From contig JASKOT010000020.1 of NCBI GenBank assembly GCA_032158125.1, positions 62,001 through 126,000 of the forward strand: a DNA stretch of 64,000 nucleotides, read 5' to 3'. Source of the stretch: Papiliotrema nemorosa. Lineage: Eukaryota; Basidiomycota; Tremellomycetes; Tremellales; Rhynchogastremaceae. Shown piece by piece: positions 1 through 11,133 of this stretch; position 1 is the stretch's first letter; every line of letters starts with the position of its first letter. The notes beneath the pieces are model-generated. The model was given only the letters and a program-made list of their open reading frames with translations, did not search any database and was not told where the DNA came from. Made by a program: the position numbers and the translations under genes.

Positions 1-1462
1 AGAAGGGATCGAGGCTCAATCTGGAGGAGTCAACGCGCTGGGTCAGACACATGATGGGTCGAACGGCAAGTCAGGTAGTGGGTTGGGAAGCTTCTTTAGC
101 GCCATCAAGGCCCCGACGGTGCGTAGAAAGCGGACATCGTGGTATGCTTAGGCTGAGCTTCCGCTCAGATCACCATCCAGCCTCCGGTGTGTCACCCACC
201 AAATTCCAATTTCTGGTAAAGTCTCAGCTGACGCTGTAGTCATCTCAAGCCATATCTCATAATCCAAGTCAAGTCGCTTCTGCTAAAACTATCCCTGCTC
301 CTTTGCCTGAGCCTCAAAACACAATGGCTCCCCATATACCGGCGCCCAAAACTGCCACAATAACTGTCGCGTCCCCTATTATCCAGCAGCCCAGACTCAG
401 GGAGACGACGACTGTCCGTGAATACTTTGACGACACTGCACCGGCTCCTCTTGCTCCCATCGCACCAGTGATACCTCACCAAGTACCCCTTCCTCGATCT
501 CGAGCAGGCACAGTAACGTCGACTATAGGTACCGCCGCTCCTACTCTGTCAGCTCCCTTGGTTTCGGGAGTGAGACAGCCTCAGCCGCATGATATCCCTC
601 TTCCCGCCTCTCGAGCTCCGACGGTCATCAGTCCAGTTCAGGCCCACCATGTTCCTCTGCCCGCTTCTCGAGCGCCGACTGTGATTGCACCTGGGACAAC
701 TCAAGCTTACAATATCCCTCTGCCAGTATCCAGGTCACACGCTCCTACAGCTTACGACGGCACACCGCCCGACTTGCTCTCGCCAAAAACGGACCGATCG
801 CATCGATCGGCCAGATCAGGAAGACCTCAGGCTCATACTCAATCGGAAGGAACCCCGATCACCGTGCCGGTACCTGTAGTGAGATCTTTCGACCCGGTAA
901 ACGTACATGCATTGAGGACGATGCCGAGTATCAGTGTCATTGACTATGCCATGGGTCAGCCTTTGCCTGAAAGTCGAGCTACGACAATGTACGGTACGCC
1001 CAAAGCCCCCACTCGAGTCTCCCTCCTTGTAAGTCACCTCATCTTGATCTGTCATGTGCCACTGACGGACAGAGCGAGGTGAATGAGAATACGAGAAGAA
1101 ATGCAAAGACGAAACGAAAACCTGTACCTACGGCTTCTACGGGGACGGGGACTGTTCATCATGGTGGAAATGGTGGAAGTGGTGGGAATGGAGAACACGC
1201 TCATGTGCATTATCAAGGTCAACCAGGAACAGCGGGAACAGCCAGTGGTGGACTGGGTTTTGATCCTCGACAGATCCCTTTACCTGCTTCTAGAGCGCCT
1301 ACCATCATCCGACCGAGAGCTTCCAGTGAGTGTTGGGTGGTCTTCACTTTTTATCTCTTGCTTTTTGGCTAATGACGAGCGTACGCACGGACCGAAGGCA
1401 CGATCGACGAAGTGACAGAGGAAGAGAGCGGGAGGGAGAACAAGGGTAAAAAGAAGTGGTGA
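1..1462 (+). CDS. PLPxSRAxT-repeat protein, 3' part (5' end outside window)
   Basis: Function is not recognised. The reading frame is open from base 2 and the model is exons <2-118, 240-1028, 1073-1325, 1380-1462, all with GT..AG introns of 44-121 nt and consistent phase, ending in TGA. The visible part (about 413 residues) is rich in Pro, Ser, Thr and Ala and is probably disordered. Its main feature is six or so copies of a short motif of the form [IVQ]PLPxSRAxT, spread through exons 2 and 3 (for example IPLPASRAPTVI and IPLPASRAPTII). A Gly/His-rich spacer lies in exon 3 and the C-terminus is charged (EEESGRENKGKKKW). No transmembrane segment is visible in this part. The repeats resemble short linear docking motifs more than a folded repeat; that is inference. 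The N-terminal domain, which would decide the function, lies left of the window. Confidence 0.7.
483..1303 (+). repeat. Dispersed coding repeat: PLPxSRAxT motif, about six copies
   Basis: Translated copies are VPLPRSRAGT, IPLPASRAPT, VPLPASRAPT, IPLPVSRSHAPT, QPLPESRATT and IPLPASRAPT. Three copies sit 18-38 codons apart in the second visible exon and the last is in the third, so the array spans an intron. The DNA of the copies has diverged at wobble positions while the peptide is kept, which suggests selection on the protein motif rather than a recent DNA expansion. Confidence 0.75.
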
Positions 1463-1722
1463 TCCCGAATGGGGGATGTCAAGTAGAGTACCGTGTAGGC
1501 CCGCTCAGCGAGCGCGCCGTCGGGTTTGTATGTGTACGCATGTACAGTATCCTCATGAGCGACGTGATTGCCATTTCGGCATGACACTGGGCAAGGCGTG
1601 TTGTCAAGCTTCAAGCAGAAAATCGTTCTTACAACAGTGCCCTTCAAGACGATACAACCACGCTGAATCGGTACAATCTTTGCCAAGATGCGACACTACA
1701 CTCAAAGTGTGATAGCATCCTG

Positions 1723-4145
1723 TCAGTACCACCATTCCTTCCGCTCTACCCCTTCCTTCTCCAGCTTCTCTTCGTCTCTTTGCCCTTTATCGTCCCAATA
1801 CTCTTCCGTCTCCTTTAACATGACGACTCGACGGTTCATATCGGCGTGTTCAAGATTCGCTCGACTGATGAAATGCCCTATGTAATATTCGAGATCTCTG
1901 ATATTTGTCGCGGGTTCCCTGGTGTATCAGGCCAGACATCGGCAGGATAGATGAAAGAGGACATACCATGTAGACTCGTAGACTGGATAGTCTGTCCATT
2001 TAACAAGATATTCATATTGATGTTTCGCCCTTCCCGCAGGTGTCATCCTCATCCTCCTACACATCAGCACACCCGAGTAACGAGACTGTAGATCGACCTG
2101 AACTCACCCGATGATACGCTCGATATAAAATTCGTCCTCATCTCTATGCCTTCGCTCCACCTTCTTGCGAGTCCTGAACACGAAAATCAGCCTTCTTGAT
2201 GATCTTGCTCTTGTCGTGGTACCAACCGCAGAATGCAATCTGGGCGCAAGCATCTTTCTTCCTGAGATTGCGTTATAGGTGGCACCGTCTCCCCTTCGTT
2301 TGAGTCCAGAATCAAGGTGCACTCGGGACACGACCAAGGTAGACGTCGAAGCTCTGCCTGGTCATCATATCCTGCGCAAGCCACATGTGCTCGGCCTTTG
2401 CACTGGATTCGTAAGCTTTAGAGAAAATAGCAGAATCAATAGCTCACATGATCGCATTGTACATCTTGCTATTATCGTCAGTACGTGTCTGCCTTTCGAG
2501 GGATATGACTCGCCTTCCTCCCTTTGATCGTATTAGCTGAACGATTCGGCCAAATAGCTCCAGTACCAGTCTTAGTGCCATTACTTGGTCCGAGGTGGGT
2601 CTCTGGCAGACAGGCGCTTCGTCCTCGAACATGTCTTTCGTCTTCTGATTCATCGGCGCCATCTCCTTGAGCATTATCCTCATATGTGACAGTCTGGAGA
2701 GGCTTCTTCAAGGCATCCATGGGATGCCCTACGTAGTCCGGCTTTCTGGTGCGAGCTCGAAGGGATCGTCCACTGGTTGAAGGGGAGTTGGAAGCCGCCA
2801 TTGACGTCTCCCGCGTGCAGCTCGAAGGCAGCGATTCGATTCCCGATGACAATGACCTGGTACTCAAGGAGGACCCACCTCCTATGTCGGGCATGACAAA
2901 GGGTTGTGTAGCATCGTGCAAAGGTGGTTGAAAGAATTGATAAGAATTAATACCATCAGCACTGGTCTGCCAGTATCCGTCCAGGCCCCGTCTCTTAGGG
3001 TTGCCACGGAGACTGTGAGATTAGCGCACATTGATCAATGAAAAGCCTGTGACTGACTGGATATCATTCAGCATGCTGGGGTATCCACTAAAGGTGGGAT
3101 CATCTACCAGTTGACTGAGGAACACCGAAAGTTGCTGGTCGACCGCGGGGAATTGGGTCCCTCGATCAGAGGTGGCATCTTTGGCGGAGTACCAGTCGTC
3201 GTCCGAGATATAGGTCGAAAAGCTGGATGGATCTGTCGGGACGGCCTGCACGGCCTGCAAGGGGGCATTCGCGGGGAAAGCAGCATTGATTGCCCACTGG
3301 TCCTCTCGGAATGGAGCCAGCGGATCTTCTCTAGCGTTTGGAGCTATATCATAGCTTCCCGCTGAGTCTACAAAGACACCGGGCAATGCCGTTGGCTGAT
3401 GGAAGACTGGAGCCTGGATCGCGACCTGCGGCGCCGGCGGGAGTATTGACGGCACTGAAGACGGCGCATTGAAATCCACACCAGTCGTTTGTCGAATAGT
3501 CATCAACAGCAACTCGGCCATCATCATCCGGACTTGGTCCAATATCTCCCTTCTTTCAGTTTTCGCTTCGACTTCTTGATCCCGCACGCGATTGAGCAAT
3601 TCCAAGATATCCGCCTTTGTGTTCATGAGAATCTTGTCCATCTTGTTCTCTAAGCCCTTGATCGTCAGATTCTGTATCTGTATCTGCTTCATCAAAGAGT
3701 CGAACTTCCTTTGGTCCATCTCCAAGGAGCTGACGCTGGGCGGTTGGGTAGGTTGTTTGGCCTGTGACGCCGGGTCGGGCTGGGGTTGAGACTGCTTCTC
3801 TGGTCTATGCTTGTGCGTGTCCGGTCTGATATCCTTTGAAGAGCGGTTCACATTTACTTTCGGGGCGAGAACACGCGCCTCTCTTCTGTGCGAGGGGCTG
3901 TTCTCCCGATGTCGACTAGACTTGGGCTTCCACTCCGAGACGGGTCGAGAAGCCTCTACTCTCCGTCTCTTCGAGCTTGAAGCACTTGGTGGAGAGTCGT
4001 CATACAGCTCGATGGGTAGATCAAAGGTGTTTCCAGGGAACATGGCGCATCTCGCTGCTGCTCTCGAGAATGGAGGAGAGGGTGGACGCGCATCCGTCAA
4101 AGAGGTGGAGGGGCGTTTTCGTGTATGACCTCCTTTACTCGACAT
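1723..4145 (-). CDS. Coiled-coil / PHD-like zinc module / chromodomain protein (copy A)
   Basis: Probable histone-methyl-lysine reader, nuclear. The model is complement of 1723-1918, 1967-2056, 2108-2173, 2227-2402, 2448-2464, 2510-3012, 3058-4145, giving 711 aa; introns are 45-53 nt and one exon is only 17 nt. The N-terminus is basic and disordered, a coiled coil lies at about residues 143-218, and a conserved-looking stretch (LRGNPKRRGLDGYW) spans the first intron. The zinc module reads C-x2-C-x4-H-x2-C-x15-C-x2-C-x22-C-x4-C from residue 534. The chromodomain (about 608-670) has the aromatic cage positions Y (FYIERI), W (LVKW) and Y (TDY), then ESTWEP. The start is the first ATG of the open frame. 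A second gene at 38086-40795 has the same order of domains and matching introns. The Cryptococcus PRC2 subunit Ccc1 (chromodomain plus coiled coil) is a family to compare; orthology is not shown here. Confidence 0.85.
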
Positions 4146-4324
4146 GGATCCGCGGCGCCCAGCACCAGTCTCGGCGCAAGATGAGAAGGTCGAAGGATGG
4201 AAGAGGGGTAATTCAAGACAGTGAGAGTGTATGTACAAGATGTATCAGATGCAAAGAAGAGGAGGACAAGAAGGGGGGCAGGTCGAGGTGGGCCAAAATA
4301 CGACCAACGGCGCGGACCACCTCC

Positions 4325-4334
4325 ACTTTATAGA
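4325..4334 (-). promoter_or_regulatory. TATA-like element upstream of the copy A chromodomain gene
   Basis: On the minus strand the sequence reads CTCTATAAAG about 180 bp before the ATG at 4145. The 343 bp between this ATG and the stop of the next gene (4489) hold no other convincing element. The call rests on sequence match and position only. Confidence 0.35.
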
Positions 4335-4488
4335 GAGAAACCCGCTTGGACCGCTTCGTGGCGAAGCCCTCTAGGGCGTTCACCCTCCCCTTGGGCCTGG
4401 CGACGCCGAGCGATGATACCCTGCTTATGGGATCAAGTGAACATGTACGAGCAGTCTGATGCATGACACCTCCATTTTTCATATCAGA

Positions 4489-6172
4489 CTACAGACGGTG
4501 AAAGACTGCGGGAGGATCTCGACCCTCTGGATCATTTGCCGGAGGTTGAAAGCCTTTCACGCTGATCCCTTCAGGCACCTCTTCGATAGTGAACGGATAC
4601 CCATGGAGAATACCATATCGTCGATCCTGCTCATCTCCAGGTGTATACTCGAGACACCCTGCGTACTTTCCCTGCCCGATTGATGTAACAATTGGCCTGG
4701 TCTTGCCGTAAGCGTGAGGTAGCCAGGGTATCATGGTGCATTCAGGACGAACGGAGACGTTTGAAGACTCGTCGAATGTCCATGTGCCGTGCGCAGAGGA
4801 GTGAAATGACCCCATGAGCTTGTCATGCGAAGTAGCGGGGATAGCTGGTAAATCCCTCGCGTAGAGTGATGAAGCGGCCTGCCTGTCTTTACGGATTCTA
4901 CAGCATCAGATCGGTATCATCCATATTTGCTCACTGATTCAGTCTGTCTTTCGGGTATTCCATCTGATGAGTGAGCTTCCCGATGACCCAAGCGTTGATC
5001 CAGAGGCACAAGTCAAGACCCTCTGTCGAGTTTGTCAATATAGTCAAGCTCGCCGACCATTCGGGGAGGTAGCAGAACGATGAGCGAAATCCAGCGCAAG
5101 CACCACGATTAGTGATTTCCTTGACGCCCAAGTTTGTGTTTGACATCCAGACACCGCAACCGGGCTCCCTGGTGGTCCTCTCTGGAAACTCTAAAATCAG
5201 GGGCAACTCGATCATCGATGCCCAGACTGGCGACGATGTAGCTCGGTCCAACAACTTGCCCTAGAGAAGCGCCTCAGCGGTTTTAACGAAACGTGAAAAG
5301 CTCGAAGTGGGACTCACTATATCTTCGGCCGTGGAAACAAGGCGACAACTTGGAAGACCCACATCCGAGCCGAGATTGTCCAGAGCATGTGTAACTTGCA
5401 GAAGTCCCGGACGTACCCCATCGGCAAAGGGCCTGATTTGGTGACCTTTCGCAAGTGGAAACTTCTCGTCATCCGCCTGAGCCCAGTAGCCCGACGCTGT
5501 CATCCCGAAAGGTCCGAAAATCTCTTGCTTGATGTACTCCTCAAAGCCTTTTCCAGTGAGAGCGACAATGAGAGGTGCAGCTACTTCAGTAGCAAGACAC
5601 GTGTACTTGTGATTGCCCCTGTATTCCTCGTTTCGAGGGACATCGGCGAGTCGATCGAGCTGTAGGGGTCAGCCATGGTCTCGAGGCGTAGTACGCATCT
5701 GGGACGCTGCTTTTGAATACACTTACGATCGTCTTTCCAGGCTCCAAGGGCCTGAGGGTGAGTAACATGTAATCTTGAACCTTGCATTGATGAGCGAATA
5801 AATCTCGTATGGTGATGTCTCCCGAGTCAGACCCTTCAAGTCGGAACTCCGGTAGAATCGCTTGAACTTTGGTCTCGAATCCTTGTAAGTGGCCCGTTTG
5901 GGACAGAGCAAGGCCCAATGCAAACGCAGCGAGGGTCTTGGAGAGGGATGCCACGGCAAATCGAGTCTTACAGTGAGTACACTATGGCCTGACTTGTTAT
6001 ATGTCCAGTCAAGTACACTTACATTTGGCATGACAGGCTGGCCCTCTTCCCGCTCACCATACACCTTCAAACTGGGCGGCCCGGAGGGTGGACAGTAGTA
6101 TATGGATACTCCTGGTATCTGCCACTCGTTCATCAGAACACGGACCATGTCGTTGAACTCTTGATCGAACAT
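4489..6172 (-). CDS. Beta-lactamase-like serine hydrolase
   Basis: Member of the beta-lactamase/transpeptidase-like (class C, LACTB/esterase) superfamily; substrate unknown. The model is complement of 4489-4897, 4935-5260, 5318-5659, 5727-5966, 6023-6172, 488 aa, introns 37-67 nt. The catalytic SxxK is visible as SLSK (about residue 58), just after the first intron, followed by TIRDLFAHQ, which matches the family's helix after the active site. EEYIKQEIFGPFGMTAS is the typical stretch after the second motif. Where most members have Y-x-N the sequence reads KYTC, so the Asn appears to be replaced by Cys. No signal peptide is visible at the N-terminus (MFDQEFNDMV), so a cytosolic enzyme is likely. 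The C-terminal third resembles the extra lipocalin-like domain of fungal members, but this is weak. It is divergent to the gene at 6551. Confidence 0.85.
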
Positions 6173-6550
6173 GATAATTGCCTTCGTGTGTGAGGTTATA
6201 CAGAGGGTACTTGGAGAGCCCTCGTTATCTTGTTAGACTATATACGTTCGACATCACCGTAGTCTGCTCGCTTCATCCTTTCATCTGCGGTATCCTTTGT
6301 ATGAACACTGAGAAATCTGGCATGACAACAGGGCCCATTCTAGAATGGAGGGGTCTGTGCACCCATGGTTGTTCGGATCCGGGAAAGTGCAGTGACGTCA
6401 TCACATGGCTTAAAAACAAGCCATATGGCTCTCCCGAACGACCTATCGCAGCCTCTCTCTCCGCTATCTCTACTGTGCGCACCACAACAAGTTATTCTCA
6501 CTTTGCATCTCAACTCATTCCCCTACTGATACTTATCACTCCTACTCAAT
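6173..6550. other. Divergent intergenic region, 378 bp
   Basis: Lies between the ATG of the hydrolase (6172, minus) and that of the amphipathic protein (6551, plus). It must hold both promoters. I see a pyrimidine-rich leader just before 6551 (CTATCTCTACT and similar) and no clear TATA element. The ORF that crosses it has no coding character. Confidence 0.5.
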
Positions 6551-7414
6551 ATGTCTAACATCCCAACCTCTGACCCTATCGCCGCTGTCGTCTCCGACAA
6601 GCCCCCCAAGCCCGTCACCCCGGCAGAGGCTCTTCCCGTCGCTCCCGCAGCGGCTCTGGACCCGTTGACCACCACCGAGAGTTCATTCCTCGACCGAGCA
6701 AAGGAGACTCTCCTCCCTGTTTGTCAAGCACGCTTCGAGATAGTGGCGAGCTGACGACAGTACGTGGAGAAGGCTCAAGCTACCGCTGAGAGGTATACCG
6801 ATGTCGCCGCGGAGAAGGCTCAGCAATTGGTGGACCGAATTGAGGTATGCGAGTTTTGACGTTTAAAAGGTGAATACTGAAGAAAAGGGAACCGCCCCCG
6901 CTGCTACTACTGGTACTCGAGATGTCAACGCGCCCGCAACTACCACCACTACCACAACCGGCACTACTGCCTCCCTCCCCTCGACAAACGAAGTTGCCGA
7001 GAAGGCGAAAGGTGTTTTCGACCAAGTGTCCAGCGCTGTTCAAGTATGTCTGTACCCCCTGGCCAGGTGGGAGCTGATGAAAAGAGCACATTCACTCAGA
7101 TTACCAATACTATCGAGACCAGGACGACGACCGACACCCACCCTGGCTTGATCACTCAGGTCCAGAATGCTGTTGCAAAAGGACAAGAGAAGCTTGACCA
7201 CCTCTTGGAAGGTGTAAGTCTAATTTGAGAGGCATAATGGAACACGACTCATGTATAGGAGGCTGTCGGTTCCGCTTCTGGAAACCCCATTGCAACCACC
7301 ACCAACACTGTCCCCCACACTACTGGCAAGGAGGACCCCATTGTTGCTGGTGCAAATGTCTCGAGCTCTGTCTCAACTGCCACTTCCAAGCCCGATGCCA
7401 TTGTCTCCAATTGA
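6551..7414 (+). CDS. Small LEA-like amphipathic-helix protein
   Basis: Function unknown; possible stress protectant or lipid-surface protein. Exons 6551-6718, 6761-6844, 6888-7043, 7100-7213, 7259-7414 join in phase 0 throughout to give 225 aa. Every intron is 42-56 nt. The protein has no hydrophobic core or cysteine. It alternates Thr/Pro/Ala-rich linkers with lysine- and alanine-rich amphipathic segments such as DRAKETLLP, YVEKAQATAERYTDVAAEKA, EVAEKAKGVFDQVSSAVQ and QVQNAVAKGQEKLDHLLEG. That 11-residue-like periodicity of Ala, Lys and Glu is what group 3 LEA proteins and perilipin-like 11-mer proteins show. The first ATG follows a short pyrimidine-rich leader. All exons are phase 0, so exon skipping would keep the frame. 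Confidence 0.8.
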
Positions 7415-8510
7415 GCGGGCGAGGGAGAATATGTGGTCGCCCCTTTATAAAACTTCTATATTTGAGCGGTATTAGACGCCTCGAGCGCCTATGCATGGCA
7501 GTCTTGAACGAAAGTGTTGTCGCTTCCTGGTCTTGCGCCGTGTGAACATCCCTGTGTGATTACACTCTATATGCTTGGGCATGGTAGTCAATTCACAGCA
7601 ATGGGATGGACGATACCCGCAGTCTCGGATGCGCGGGTGGGGTAATGACGGCGATGTGCGGTGTTTTGATCAATGTGGCGGTTGGGGACAGACGGGGGGT
7701 GGTGTGTGTATGAAGTTCTCTCGCGTCGTCGTCCTAGAGGGGGCAGAGCTCTATTATCCTCCCAATCCTCTCCGTCCATCTGTTGATCCTCTACCAACAC
7801 AAAGCATATACACCTCGACAGTGCATCTATCGAGGTGAGTATAGTCTCCATCGACTGGATCGTGCAATGTGGAGCCGAGAAGTTGTGAAAACTTTGCTGA
7901 TCTAGCTCGCTTCTGCCCTTGTCTCCTTCCACCTTGGTCATCATCGCCTCTCTGACAACACCCCATTCCTTTGCCTTCTCATCCATCCAATACGGCAACC
8001 TCCTCTTTGCCATATCTCTACTCTTGCCATACAGTCGCCTGAGCCTCGCGACGAGTAACGACAAGTGGAAACGTGACGATTGAAACAAGGTCGACTAATC
8101 GATAAAGGCCTTATATCCCCAACTCGCCGTCACGTTCCTTGTCAAAGTCTGGATCCGGTCTTCCTTCCCGGACTAGTAGCGTCAAGTATCAACAATAGCT
8201 GGAAGTCGCGGTATCTACCCAAATGTGAGTGAAAAGATTCATTTGGTCGCAGGCAGTGGAGAGTTGGAGCAGCGGGTCGGGCTTGAGCTTCGGGCTGTTT
8301 TTTGCGTAAAAAGTCCAACGCAGCCTGTGTCTGCAATAGACGCATCTATGGATGGTGTCTGGAGCAGGTGTGACGGTCTGCAGGTGGATGGATGGTTGGA
8401 TGATGTCTTGGATACCTTGAACCAGAATCAAACACTGACGCAATTACAGAGATCCGGCTCTTTCACCCAACACTCGATTCCACCCATCCACCCCTTTCTC
8501 CACCACCAAA
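7415..8510. other. Intergenic region with an unresolved minus-strand ORF (7588-8088)
   Basis: This 1.1 kb separates two plus-strand genes. On the minus strand an open frame runs from 8088 to 7588; from its first ATG it starts MAKRRLPYWMDEKAKEWGVV and looks protein-like for about 45 residues before turning to low-quality sequence. Another minus-strand ATG at about 8345 opens MRLLQTQAALDFLRKKQPEA. These could be exons of one small gene, but I could not find splice sites that join them in frame, and I recognise no family. The bases just before 8511 are pyrimidine-rich and probably the PP1 leader. Confidence 0.25.
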
Positions 8511-9902
<1,392 letters not shown>

Positions 9903-11133
9903 AAGAGTGTATCAAGATTTACGAAACAAAGTCTAGGATCTATAAGAGAATGGCATGTTGGGAGCGCACGACGCATGACGAGATGAGGGCACGAGAGAAG
10001 AGTGTCGGGAGGGAAGAGTGGGAGGGAGGAGACACCAACCAACTGTACATATGCGGTCTTTGGAATTGATCGTTACCCTCAAGAAGCGCAACAATGGAAA
10101 TCAACTTTACTCTTCGCTCTCCCCACTTTCTTCTACACCTCACTCGACGTATCTCTTTCTTCTCACTCTCCACCCTTGTCGTTTAGTTCGCGATGATCGG
10201 TATTGTTCACGTCATTTCCGTAGTCTGATATATACCGTGCCCCTGATGCTTCCACTGTCGCGCGCGATGGGCGTTGTCGTCCAACATTGACCGGGTTGAA
10301 CACGCTTCCGTTTCAGCTATCGCTCGGCACAAAGGTAGGTCTCTGACACGTTGAGGATCCAAGTGTCGCACGCTGCATGATCTATGACCGTCCTTTACCG
10401 TGTTGGTGTATGCTGGAACGAAATAGTGCCATCCCTGATCTGTTCGGCTCGCACATATATCCTTTGATCGATCTTCCCATGATGGGCTGAAACGTGCAGG
10501 AAGACAGAGCTGTTCTTTTCACTCTCAGACGTAGCCATCTGATTGTACTATAAGGAAAGTTCTCTCATGCTCGTAGGATGTATATACAATTCCCCCGGAC
10601 CCCTGCGCTTGTTCGCTTGATCTCACCGTATCATTTCTCCGTTTGTCGTATCAGCCCACTTTACCCACGACACCAATCAACTCCTATCGGCCTAGCACTC
10701 TTTGCTGTTGATCTGCTCTACGAGAAGCTGCTCAAATCATACGCCCGCGGTCGACCAAGGTATTTGGTTCAGTCTAATTCCTGTTTATATCCGATCCTCA
10801 TCCCCCCCCCTCCGTCGGAAGTAATCCCGACTTTTGACATCCATCATTCCTCGTCGACGTCCCCCCCCCTCTTCCGCCTCTCGGCCTGTATTGATCGATT
10901 TTTGCACTCCTGCAATCCTTGGTCGCTTCATACCATCCACGCGAGTGTACATCCCACATCGATCTGTAATTTCACGCTCCCCAAGGCAGCTCGCAAGACA
11001 CTGGATCTCTCCGCAGTGAGGGCAATCACCACTTGACGGGAATCAGCCAAGACTTTCCTTACGTAGGAAATCGTCAAAGTTTTGATTTTGCTCGTGGCCG
11101 CATCCGCCATCGCATTTTCACCATCCATTCAAC
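9903..11133. other. Long intergenic region / regulator leader, 1.23 kb
   Basis: Lies between the PP1 stop and the regulator ATG at 11134. The last 500 bases are pyrimidine-rich with C tracts (10803-10811 and 10861-10868), as in fungal promoters and leaders. The longest ORF (10578-11036) has no coding character and is judged spurious. The unusual length fits a regulator gene with a long upstream region. Confidence 0.5.

Noticed and set aside
10578..11036. Open frame of 152 codons in the regulator upstream region
   Set aside because: Composition follows pyrimidine-rich leader sequence, no domain, no splice logic, and it overlaps C tracts.
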